Below are positions 50,863 through 58,262 of a stretch of 64,000 nucleotides of DNA, piece by piece. This DNA is from an uncultured Bacteroides sp. GTDB lineage: Bacteria; Bacteroidota; Bacteroidia; Bacteroidales; UBA932. A model generated the notes under the pieces. It was given only the letters and a program-made list of their open reading frames with translations, did no database searches and was not told where the DNA came from. The stretch covers positions 38,739-102,738 of the forward strand of contig UREV01000005.1 in assembly GCA_900546925.1 (NCBI GenBank). Direction: 5' to 3'. Position numbers and translations under genes: made by a program. Within the stretch, counting starts at the first letter, position 1; each line of letters starts with the position of its first letter.

Positions 50863-51783
50863 TTATTTGTTAACCTGGAATTTGGTGCAGCCGTCTGCGA
50901 AGTATGCTACGATCTGACGGGCAGCAGCGAGACCTGCGTTGATGTTGGCCTCAGCTGTCTGGGCACCCATCTTCTTAGGAGTAGCGAATACTCTTGTGCC
51001 GAATTTCTCGCGGAGAACGTCGATGTTGTCCGGTGCCACGTCAGCAGCATATTTGAGGTCAGGTCTGTCTTCCAAAGCCTTCTCAAGTCCGGCCTCGTCG
51101 ATAACTTCTTTTCTCGCTGTGTTGAGAAGAGTAGCACCCTTAGGCATAGATGTGATGAGGTCATATCCGATAGAACCGATGGTCTCAGGTGTTGCAGGAA
51201 TGTGGATAGAAATGAAGTCGCTGGCAGCGTAAAGCTCCTTTACTGAAGCGATAGGCTCAGCACCTGCTTCTGCAATCTTCTCTGCAGGGATGAACGGGTC
51301 GGTAGCGAGAACTTTCATTCCGAGAGCCTCAGCCTTCTTGCCGACGAGTCTGCCGACATTACCGAATGCCTGGATACCGAGCTTCTTGCCCTGTACCTCG
51401 ATTCCTGATACTGGAGTGAACTGGTTTCTGCTCATGAAAATCATGAGAGCGATAGCGAGCTCAGCTACAGCGTTTGCGTTCTGACCAGGAGTGTTCTCTA
51501 CGACTACGCCATGAGCGGTAGCGGCAGCGAGGTCCACGTTGTCGAATCCTGCACCTGCACGAACAACAATTTTAAGTTTCTTGGCTGCATCCAAAACCTC
51601 TGGAGTAACTTTATCGGAGCGGATGATCATCGCCTCTACGTCAGAGACAGCGTCGATAAGATCCTTTGCCTCAGCATATTTCTCGAGGAGGACAACTTCG
51701 TGTCCTGCACCTTCGAGAATCTCGCGGATTCCTTTTACCGCAGCAGCTGCAAATGGTTTCTGTGTTGCTATAAGTACTTTCAT
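50863..51783 (-). CDS. serA: D-3-phosphoglycerate dehydrogenase
   Basis: This first enzyme of serine synthesis oxidises 3-phosphoglycerate with NAD. The 306-residue short form has the Rossmann motif GIQAFGNVGRLVGKKAEALGMKV, VVRAGAGFDNVD, the LLNTARKEVIDEAGL segment and a C-terminal catalytic region. No ACT domain is present, so feedback by serine through ACT is not expected. It lies 20 bases after serC. Confidence 0.93.
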   Translation of the reverse strand: MKVLIATQKPFAAAAVKGIREILEGAGHEVVLLEKYAEAKDLIDAVSDVEAMIIRSDKVTPEVLDAAKKLKIVVRAGAGFDNVDLAAATAHGVVVENTPGQNANAVAELAIALMIFMSRNQFTPVSGIEVQGKKLGIQAFGNVGRLVGKKAEALGMKVLATDPFIPAEKIAEAGAEPIASVKELYAASDFISIHIPATPETIGSIGYDLITSMPKGATLLNTARKEVIDEAGLEKALEDRPDLKYAADVAPDNIDVLREKFGTRVFATPKKMGAQTAEANINAGLAAARQIVAYFADGCTKFQVNK

Positions 51784-51803
51784 TTCAATGCTATTTTATG
51801 TGA

Positions 51804-52877
51804 TTATTTTTTCATGGACTCGAATTCCTGCATGCAAGCAACGAGTGCTCTTACGTCTTCCTCCGGGCAAGCGTTGTAGATGGAAGCACGGAATCCGCCC
51901 ACTGAACGGTGTCCCTTGATGCCGACCATACCCTGGCCCTTTGCGAAGCTCATGAACTCATCCTGGAGGTTCTCATAGCCTGGAGCCATGACGAAGCAGA
52001 CGTTCATAAGTGATCTGTCTTCCTTGGCAGCTGTACCGGTGAAGAGAGTGTTGCGGTCGATTTCGTTGTAGAGAATCTCAGCTTTCTTCTTGTCCATCTG
52101 GTGAATAGCCTCTACGCCACCAATGCTCTTAACCCACTTCAGGGTCTCGTTCATGACGAAGATAGGGAATACTGGAGGTGTGTTGTACATAGACTCCTTG
52201 TCGATGTGTGTACGGTAGTCGAGCATTACAGGAATCTTTCTGGTAACCTTTCCGAGAGAATCCTTGCGGACGATAGCGAAGATAACACCTGCAGGGCCTA
52301 CGTTCTTCTGTGCACCACCATAGATGAGATCATATTTGCTTATGTCGACAGGACGGCTCATGATATCTGATGACATGTCGGCGACAAGTGGAACCGGGCA
52401 GTCGATATCCTCATGAATCTCAGTACCATAGATGGTATTGTTCGTGGTGATGTGGAAGTAGTCGAGATCAGTAGGAATCTCGTATCCCTTAGGAATATAT
52501 GAATAATTCTTATCTGCTGAAGATGCGAGAGCGTAAGCTTCACCCAATCCCTGAGCCTGCTGGAGAGCCTTGTGAGCCCAAACGCCAGTGTCGAGGTAAG
52601 CAGCTTTCTTCTCCAAGTAGTTCATGGCTACGTAAAGGAACTGCAAGCTGGCACCGCCTCCGAGGAAGATAACCTCGTGTGTGTCAGGAATGTTAAGAAG
52701 TTCTTTCCAGTTAGCGCGGACCTCGTCCATCACTTCTCCCCACTCTTTAGATCTGTGTGATACGCAGAGAACGGGAATGCCTGTTCCTTTGAAATCCTTA
52801 AGCGCTTCAATGGAGTTGTCGATGGCCTGCTGTGGTAAAATGCATGGTCCGGCGTTAAATACGTGAACTTTGCTCAT
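51804..52877 (-). CDS. serC: Phosphoserine aminotransferase
   Basis: The 357-residue PLP enzyme converts 3-phosphohydroxypyruvate to phosphoserine. It starts VHVFNAGPCILP and has FLGGGASLQFLY, ADMSSDIMSRP and the PLP-lysine segment YGGAQKNVGPAGV. It is first in the serC-serA-DUF1015 operon. A long palindrome overlaps its predicted promoter. No serB is visible in the window. Confidence 0.96.
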   Translation of the reverse strand: MSKVHVFNAGPCILPQQAIDNSIEALKDFKGTGIPVLCVSHRSKEWGEVMDEVRANWKELLNIPDTHEVIFLGGGASLQFLYVAMNYLEKKAAYLDTGVWAHKALQQAQGLGEAYALASSADKNYSYIPKGYEIPTDLDYFHITTNNTIYGTEIHEDIDCPVPLVADMSSDIMSRPVDISKYDLIYGGAQKNVGPAGVIFAIVRKDSLGKVTRKIPVMLDYRTHIDKESMYNTPPVFPIFVMNETLKWVKSIGGVEAIHQMDKKKAEILYNEIDRNTLFTGTAAKEDRSLMNVCFVMAPGYENLQDEFMSFAKGQGMVGIKGHRSVGGFRASIYNACPEEDVRALVACMQEFESMKK

Positions 52878-52936
52878 GGTGTCAGTTATAAATTTTAAAT
52901 TAACAAATAATTACGATTTTTGTTTATAAAACGTTG

Positions 52937-52968
52937 TAAAGATAAAGAACTTTTATGAGATTGCCAAA
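52937..52968 (-). promoter_or_regulatory. Predicted serC promoter inside a long palindrome
   Basis: On the minus strand TTTG (plus 52965-52968) and TATCTTTA (plus 52937-52944) are 20 bases apart, close to the TTTG-N19-TAnnTTTG consensus with one mismatch in the -7 box. The spacer is part of the palindrome at 52946-52987. Confidence 0.5.
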
Positions 52969-52987
52969 TAAATCTCATAAAAGTTCT
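52946..52987. repeat. 17-bp-arm palindrome: pyrB terminator or serC operator
   Basis: AGAACTTTTATGAGATT and AATCTCATAAAAGTTCT are exact inverted arms around an 8-base centre. It lies between the pyrB stop and the serC start on the minus strand. It may end pyrB transcription (TTATCTTTA follows) or bind a repressor over the serC promoter, or both. Confidence 0.8.
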
Positions 52988-53018
52988 AAAAAAATTTTTC
53001 TGGCGACTTTGTAAGTGT

Positions 53019-53924
53019 CTATCTATAACCAAGAAGATACGAAATGACAGCCATTCTGACGAACATGCCGTTCCGAGCCTGTTGGAAATAGTAAGCATAA
53101 GGAGTGTCGTCCACATCTGTGTTGATTTCGTTCACGCGGGGAAGCGGATGAAGAATCTTCATGTTTTCCTTAACGTTCTTCAACATTGACGCAGACAAAA
53201 TATAGGTGTCCTTCACGCGGTCGTAATCCTCCTTGCTCGGGAACCTTTCCTGCTGGACGCGGGTCATGTAGAGAATGTCGCAGTCGTTGATATGCGCTTC
53301 GAGCGAGTCTGTCTCCTGGAAAGGAATGTTCTTCTCTTTGAGCATGTCAATGTATTTGTGCGGCATCTTGAGCTCTTCCGGGGCGGTGAAGATGTAGCTC
53401 GGATTGAAGTCTGACATGGCTTCTGAAAGCGAATGCACTGTACGGCCATATTTCAGGTCTCCTACCATATTGATAGTCAGGTTGTCCAAGTGTCCTTGCG
53501 TCTGCATGATGGAATACATGTCCAGGAGCGTCTGCGTAGGATGCTGATTCGACCCGTCACCGGCATTCACTACAGGTACAGGGGATACGCTTGCGGCTAT
53601 GGCAGCGGCACCTTCATTCGGATGTCTCATTACGATCATGTCCACGTAATTCGAAACGATCTTGATGGTGTCTTCCAATGTCTCACCCTTGCTGACACTG
53701 GTATTCTTTGTGTCTGAGAAACCTATGACCTTGGCACCCAATCTGTTGATGGCGGCTTCGAACGAAAGTCTCGTCCTGGTGGAAGGCTCGAAGAACAGGC
53801 ATGCGATCACTTTTCCGGCGAGGAAGTTCTGCTCTCTGTTCTTTTCGAACTCCTTGGCCACGTCCAGGATATGAAGAATCTCATCTTTGGAGAAATCCCG
53901 GATTGAAATCAGACTTTTAGGCAT
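53019..53924 (-). CDS. pyrB: Aspartate carbamoyltransferase catalytic subunit
   Basis: This enzyme commits carbamoyl phosphate to pyrimidine synthesis. The 301-residue product has the carbamoyl-phosphate site FEPSTRTRLSFE, the VMRHPNEGAA segment, NAGDGSNQHPTQTLLD and HPLPRVNEI. No regulatory pyrI gene follows in the window; the next gene on this strand is serC. Confidence 0.95.
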   Translation of the reverse strand: MPKSLISIRDFSKDEILHILDVAKEFEKNREQNFLAGKVIACLFFEPSTRTRLSFEAAINRLGAKVIGFSDTKNTSVSKGETLEDTIKIVSNYVDMIVMRHPNEGAAAIAASVSPVPVVNAGDGSNQHPTQTLLDMYSIMQTQGHLDNLTINMVGDLKYGRTVHSLSEAMSDFNPSYIFTAPEELKMPHKYIDMLKEKNIPFQETDSLEAHINDCDILYMTRVQQERFPSKEDYDRVKDTYILSASMLKNVKENMKILHPLPRVNEINTDVDDTPYAYYFQQARNGMFVRMAVISYLLGYR

Positions 53925-53939
53925 AATTTTTAAATATTT

Positions 53940-54593
53940 CTATTGGTTCATTTCTTCTGTTTCTGTCAATGTCGGTGTGTCGCAGACAAAGCAGCCCGGA
54001 ACTTTCCCGGCCCTGTCCAGAAAATCGTCTACGGCTGAAAGCCTCACGGATACATTCAAAGAACAGGCCGTACCGAATTCCTGATCGCTCTGTTCCAGTC
54101 CCAGATCCTTTATGATTTTCATGACGCTGTTCATTTCCAAGTAGCCGAACTCCATTCTGAAATGCCGTTTTGCTACCTTTGTTATAATGGTGGCGTTCGC
54201 TATAGCGTCTGCAGATGAAGTTTTATAAGCGCGTATCAGTCCCGGTATACCGAGCTTTATTCCGCCGAAGTAACGGATGACGACTATGAGAATGTCGCTC
54301 AGTTCGTTGGAATCGATCTGTCCCAGGATAGGTCTGCCGGCTGACGATGAAGGCTCCCCGTCATCATTGGCACGATACACATCGCCTTTATAACCAAGGC
54401 GATACGCATAACAATGATGTCTGGCATCGTGATATTCTTTTTTCAGGGAACTGACAATCTGCCTTACCTCGTCTTCCGTTTCGACAGGGTAGGCTTTGGC
54501 GATGAATCTGCTGCCATTGTCTTTAAAGAGCCCTTCGGAAACGCCCGAAATGCTCTTGAAGGAATCTGGAATAATGTTTCCGCTGTTTTCCAT
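53940..54593 (-). CDS. YigZ/IMPACT-family protein
   Basis: From ATG 54593 (MENSGNII) the product has 217 residues. The N-terminal UPF0029 domain has SRFIAKAYPV, DARHHCYAYRLG, the signature DDGEPSSSAGRPILGQI and VIRYFGGIKLG, followed by the small C-terminal domain. Family members resemble the translation regulator IMPACT; the bacterial role is not established. It lies 15 bases upstream of pyrB, probably in one transcript. The frame is open to ATG 54629, but those codons show no family similarity. Confidence 0.88.
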   Translation of the reverse strand: MENSGNIIPDSFKSISGVSEGLFKDNGSRFIAKAYPVETEDEVRQIVSSLKKEYHDARHHCYAYRLGYKGDVYRANDDGEPSSSAGRPILGQIDSNELSDILIVVIRYFGGIKLGIPGLIRAYKTSSADAIANATIITKVAKRHFRMEFGYLEMNSVMKIIKDLGLEQSDQEFGTACSLNVSVRLSAVDDFLDRAGKVPGCFVCDTPTLTETEEMNQ

Positions 54594-54711
54594 GTCCTCA
54601 AAATTAGTTAAAAAGCAGTGATTATGCAATCGAAACGGAATTTTTTGTAATTTTGCGGATAAATAAGCAACGAATAATATTTTTACTAGAATACTAAACA
54701 GTTTAAACTAT

Positions 54712-55335
54712 ATGGCTTTAAGATACAGGGTTTCGTTACCGGGAATCAAAGGCTTTGCCCGTGTTTATGAGCTGACGCCAGGCACTACACTCTATGATTT
54801 TCACAAAAGGATGAGAGATGACATGGATTTCTCTCACGACCAGCTTATCCAGTTCAAAGGTCTGGATAAGGACGGCAATCTTGTTGCCCGTTATGGCTTG
54901 TTTGACCTCGGTGCAGGAGCAGTGGATGAGGTTACTCTTGCCGATACCGTGAAAAAGGGTATAACCCAGTTTACCTATTTCTATAATGTCACTGACAGAA
55001 AGAGCGTTATCGTGACATTTGAGGGTGAGGTAGAAGATGATCCCGGAAAGACTTATCCTGTATTGGTCGAGACCAAGGGCCCTAATCCTATCGAATTCGA
55101 GAACGGTTATGTCGCTTACGAGGATCTTCCGGACGAGCAGAAACACCTGCCGGGCGAGTCTACATGGGGCAAGTCCGATGACCCTGCCGATGCTGACGAT
55201 CTCGCTGATACTGAATCAGATGATGATCTCGATCTGGACGATGATGACGATGATGACGAGAAGGATGATCTCAAGTCTTCCTATGATGAGGACAGTGACA
55301 TCATTTTCGACGGCTCGGAAGATTTGAGTCTTTAG
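54712..55335 (+). CDS. Plasmid pRiA4b ORF-3-like protein with acidic tail
   Basis: The 207-residue protein has a globular N-terminal domain (about 1-145) of the pRiA4b ORF-3 type: YRVSLPGIKGFARVYELTPGTTLYDFHKRM and FTYFYNVTDRKSVIVTFEGEV. It is followed by a strongly acidic tail with a run of aspartates (LDLDDDDDDDEKDD). The function of the family is unknown. It ends 12 bases before miaA and is probably co-transcribed with it. TAATTTTG at 54648-54655 may be its -7 promoter element. Confidence 0.75.
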   Translation: MALRYRVSLPGIKGFARVYELTPGTTLYDFHKRMRDDMDFSHDQLIQFKGLDKDGNLVARYGLFDLGAGAVDEVTLADTVKKGITQFTYFYNVTDRKSVIVTFEGEVEDDPGKTYPVLVETKGPNPIEFENGYVAYEDLPDEQKHLPGESTWGKSDDPADADDLADTESDDDLDLDDDDDDDEKDDLKSSYDEDSDIIFDGSEDLSL

Positions 55336-55347
55336 TTGTTCGGGTCA

Positions 55348-56229
55348 ATGCTGAAGCGGCTTATTGTGATAACAGGGCCGACTGCTGTCGGTAAAACGGA
55401 TATCAGTATCCAGGTGGCTCAGAAATATGGCTCACCGGTTATTTCATGTGATTCGCGTCAGATTTTCAAGGAAATGAATATAGGGACTGCTGTCCCGGAT
55501 GCTTCGCAGCTTGCCGCTGTGAAGCATTATTTTATCCAGTCAGTTCCTGTGACAGAGTCTTATTCTGCAGGGCAGTATGAAATCGATGCTCTGGAACTGA
55601 TCGACAGGTTGTTCGCCGAAGGCTATGATACATTGGTAATGTCCGGAGGCTCAGGTTTTTATGTGGATGCTGTGTGCAATGGCCTGGATAATCTCCCTGT
55701 CGCTCCGCCGGAACTTAGGGAAGAGCTTACACGCAGGGTCAGGGAAGAAGGTGTGGCAGCATTGGCAGAAGAACTGAAAAAACTGGATCCTCTGAGTTGG
55801 GCGGCAATCGACCGGTCGAACGGGCAGCGGGTGGTCCGAGCGCTTGAGACGATTTTGGTGTCGGGCAGGCCGTTCGTGGAGTTTAAACTCGATGCTCCGA
55901 AGAAACGCGACTTCAGCATTGACAAAATCTGCCTTACCCGTCCGCGGGAGGAGATTTATTCCCGCATCGACAGGCGTGTGCTTGCGATGGTCGACGCCGG
56001 TCTTGTGGATGAGGTGCGGTCGCTGCGGCCGTACAGGAATTGTCCGGCGTTGCAAACCGTTGGTTATAAGGAGATTTTCGAATATCTCGATGGGAAGATT
56101 CCACTCGAAGAGGCCATCAGGCTCATCCAACGCAATACCCGTCACTACGCTAAAAAACAGCTGACGTGGTGGAAACGTGACCCGTCGGTCAGGTGGCTGG
56201 ATATCTCTACGAAAAATATTGTAATATAA
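55348..56229 (+). CDS. miaA: tRNA dimethylallyltransferase
   Basis: This enzyme adds the isopentenyl group to A37 of tRNAs reading UNN codons. From ATG 55348 (MLKRLIVITGPTAVGKTDIS) the product has 293 residues, with the P-loop GPTAVGKT, ISCDSRQIFKEMNIGTA, SGGSGFYVDAV and QTVGYKEIFEYLDG. A TTG at 55336 is in frame, but the ATG gives the normal start. GTCAATG at 55345-55351 overlaps the start codon. Confidence 0.95.
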   Translation: MLKRLIVITGPTAVGKTDISIQVAQKYGSPVISCDSRQIFKEMNIGTAVPDASQLAAVKHYFIQSVPVTESYSAGQYEIDALELIDRLFAEGYDTLVMSGGSGFYVDAVCNGLDNLPVAPPELREELTRRVREEGVAALAEELKKLDPLSWAAIDRSNGQRVVRALETILVSGRPFVEFKLDAPKKRDFSIDKICLTRPREEIYSRIDRRVLAMVDAGLVDEVRSLRPYRNCPALQTVGYKEIFEYLDGKIPLEEAIRLIQRNTRHYAKKQLTWWKRDPSVRWLDISTKNIVI

Positions 56230-56230
56230 A

Positions 56231-56276
56231 AAAGGTGTTTCTCAAGTCCACGGTCGTGGAACAAGGAAACACCTTT
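56231..56276. terminator. Bidirectional terminator between miaA and the DUF3127 gene
   Basis: AAAGGTGTTTC and GAAACACCTTT form an 11-bp stem, with an inner TCCAC/GTGGA stem in the loop. T-rich flanks on both sides suit the convergent genes. Confidence 0.8.
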
Positions 56277-56316
56277 ATTGTTGTTAGTCGGCTAAGCGAC
56301 TGTCAGTTGTCTGCGA

Positions 56317-56823
56317 TTAAAACGGAAGGTCGTCGCCCGGCATGTCGTCGATACTTGGGGCAGGAGCGCTCTGCTGAGACGGAGCGAAACCTGCAGGCAT
56401 ATCGTAATTCGACTGCTGGTAACCGCCGCCCTGCGGAGCGAAACCGTTACCCTGTGGATAACCTCCCGGAACCTGTCCGCCCTGCGGAGCAAATCCTCCA
56501 GGCTGCTGGCCGCCGAAACTGCCCTGTGCGCCATAACCTGGCTGCTGGGCACCGGCTGCTGAAATCCTCCAGGCACGAAGGTCAGTATACCACTTGCCGT
56601 TATATTCGCGGCTTGACACGTTGAAAGACACCTTTATCTGGTCATTGATCTGGAAATGCTCCAAATCCTTTACCTTGTCGGCACCCCAAACGCTGAAACA
56701 AGCCTTGGTCGGGAAATTGCCGTCCTGATACTCGATGACGAACTCCTGTTTGGCCCAATCACCGCGAGCGGATTTGCCGGACTGAATCCCGAGTTTCTGT
56801 ATGAGTCTTCCTTCGATTTCCAT
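56317..56823 (-). CDS. DUF3127 protein, SSB-like
   Basis: The 168-residue protein has an N-terminal OB-like domain (about 1-90: MEIEGRLIQKLGIQSGKSARGDW, KACFSVWGADKVKD, VSFNVSSREYNGKWYTDLRAW). A Gly/Gln/Pro-rich disordered tail of about 65 residues ends in DDMPGDDLPF. This is the layout of bacterial SSB, whose acidic DDDIPF tip recruits repair proteins. DUF3127 is characteristic of Bacteroidota. ssDNA binding is inferred from the layout. Confidence 0.85.
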   Translation of the reverse strand: MEIEGRLIQKLGIQSGKSARGDWAKQEFVIEYQDGNFPTKACFSVWGADKVKDLEHFQINDQIKVSFNVSSREYNGKWYTDLRAWRISAAGAQQPGYGAQGSFGGQQPGGFAPQGGQVPGGYPQGNGFAPQGGGYQQSNYDMPAGFAPSQQSAPAPSIDDMPGDDLPF

Positions 56824-56834
56824 CTTCAGGAAAA

Positions 56835-57644
56835 TTATTTGCTCTCCTCTTCAGTAGTAGCAGCTACCTTGTTGACCTTCACGAGTTCAACATCGAAGAT
56901 AAGAGTGCTGTTAGGCTCGATGCCACGGTTTCCGTTCTCGCCGTAACCGAGCGCAGAAGGAACGAAGAGTCTGATCTTACCACCCTCGCCGATGAGCTGG
57001 AGACCCTCTGTCCATCCTGCGATCACATGGTTGAGAAGCATTCTGATGCCCTCGTCATTTGCAGGAGACTCATCGAAAGTAGTACCATCGAGAAGAGTTC
57101 CCTTATAATGTACGAATACTGTATCCTCAGCGCTAGGCTTGACATCGTTGCCGGCTGCGCGGATAATATACTGAAGACCGCTTGCTGAAACCTGTACGCT
57201 GTCTTTCTTCTGGTTCTCAGCGAGGAACTTGGTCTCTTTCTCTTTGTTCAAAGCCATGGTGTAGTCACGTCTCTTTGCAAGATAGCTGTTGAATACCTCA
57301 TTCATGGACTCAGGGCTGATCTTGAACTGCTTTGCATAATCAGGATCGCTGTAGTTGCCTTCAGCATTCAAGAAATCGATGATACCTTTCTGGATAAGCT
57401 TGTAGTTAAGATCCTTTCCGTCTTTGCTGAAGTTGTAACCCTTGATGAATGAACCGAAGTTGATACCCATGAGGTAACTTGCGGAGTCGATCTGAGCTCT
57501 GCTTGGTTTGAGAGAATTAGGATTCACTGTCTTTACTGCAGTAGAATCAGCTCCGTTAACGGCAGCATTTGAACCACCATTTGAAGAGCAAGAAGCTGCG
57601 AGCACTACTGCGAGTGCCGCTGCCATAATTTTGCTTGATTTCAT
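56835..57644 (-). CDS. FKBP-type peptidyl-prolyl isomerase lipoprotein
   Basis: The 269-residue protein has a lipobox VLAASC (Cys19), a helical N-terminal dimerisation region like FkpA/Mip (SYLMGINFGSFIKGYNFS), then an FKBP domain from about residue 150. That domain includes VFVHYKGTLLDGTTFDES, VIAGWTEGLQLIGEGGKIRLFVPSALGYG and a final NSTLIFDVELV. It would assist folding of envelope proteins. It lies 11 bases upstream of the DUF3127 gene on the same strand. Confidence 0.93.
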   Translation of the reverse strand: MKSSKIMAAALAVVLAASCSSNGGSNAAVNGADSTAVKTVNPNSLKPSRAQIDSASYLMGINFGSFIKGYNFSKDGKDLNYKLIQKGIIDFLNAEGNYSDPDYAKQFKISPESMNEVFNSYLAKRRDYTMALNKEKETKFLAENQKKDSVQVSASGLQYIIRAAGNDVKPSAEDTVFVHYKGTLLDGTTFDESPANDEGIRMLLNHVIAGWTEGLQLIGEGGKIRLFVPSALGYGENGNRGIEPNSTLIFDVELVKVNKVAATTEEESK

Positions 57645-57731
57645 AGCTATAAAAATATTAATATCTTTTCTTCGGTAACAACGAATGGCCGCAAATATCG
57701 CAAATTTATATGAAAAGTGAAAATAAACGAG

Positions 57732-57739
57732 TATATTTG
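57732..57739 (+). promoter_or_regulatory. -7 element for the purE operon
   Basis: TATATTTG fits TAnnTTTG and ends 33 bases before the purE ATG. No TTTG at the exact -33 distance. The divergent FKBP gene shares this 127-bp intergenic region. Confidence 0.45.
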
Positions 57740-57771
57740 TAGCTGCTTTTGCAGATACGAAACAACTCTAT

Positions 57772-58239
57772 ATGAAAGTAGGAATAATCATGGGTTCCAC
57801 CAGCGACTATGAAGTCATGTCCGGAGCCGAAGAAATGCTCAAGTCCCTCGAAATTCCTTTCGAGAAAAAGGTCGTAAGCGCACACAGGACACCTGACCTG
57901 ATGTACGAATATGCGAAGACTGCAAAAGAACGCGGTATCAGCGTCATCATCGCCGGTGCAGGCGGAGCCGCCCATCTTCCGGGCATGGTCGCAGCTATGA
58001 CCACACTCCCTGTAATCGGAGTCCCTGTAAAATCACGCGCACTGAACGGACTTGATTCTCTACTTTCCATAGTCCAGATGCCTGGCGGAGTCCCTGTCGC
58101 CACGGTCGCTATAAACGGAGCCAAGAACGCTGCCCTCATCGCAGCATCCATACTTGCGCTTCAGAGCGAGGACATCGCACGCAGACTGGAAAAGTTCCGA
58201 CAAGACCAAACGGATTCTGTTTTAAAAGCTGAAATTTAG
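57772..58239 (+). CDS. purE: N5-carboxyaminoimidazole ribonucleotide mutase
   Basis: The 155-residue class I PurE converts N5-CAIR to CAIR in purine synthesis. It has IIMGSTSDYEVM, VSAHRTPD (catalytic His), AGAGGAAHLPGMVAAMT and LLSIVQMPGGVPVATVAI. It pairs with purK 23 bases downstream. Confidence 0.97.
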   Translation: MKVGIIMGSTSDYEVMSGAEEMLKSLEIPFEKKVVSAHRTPDLMYEYAKTAKERGISVIIAGAGGAAHLPGMVAAMTTLPVIGVPVKSRALNGLDSLLSIVQMPGGVPVATVAINGAKNAALIAASILALQSEDIARRLEKFRQDQTDSVLKAEI

Positions 58240-58262
58240 GAATCCCCAAATAATCTTAACAA

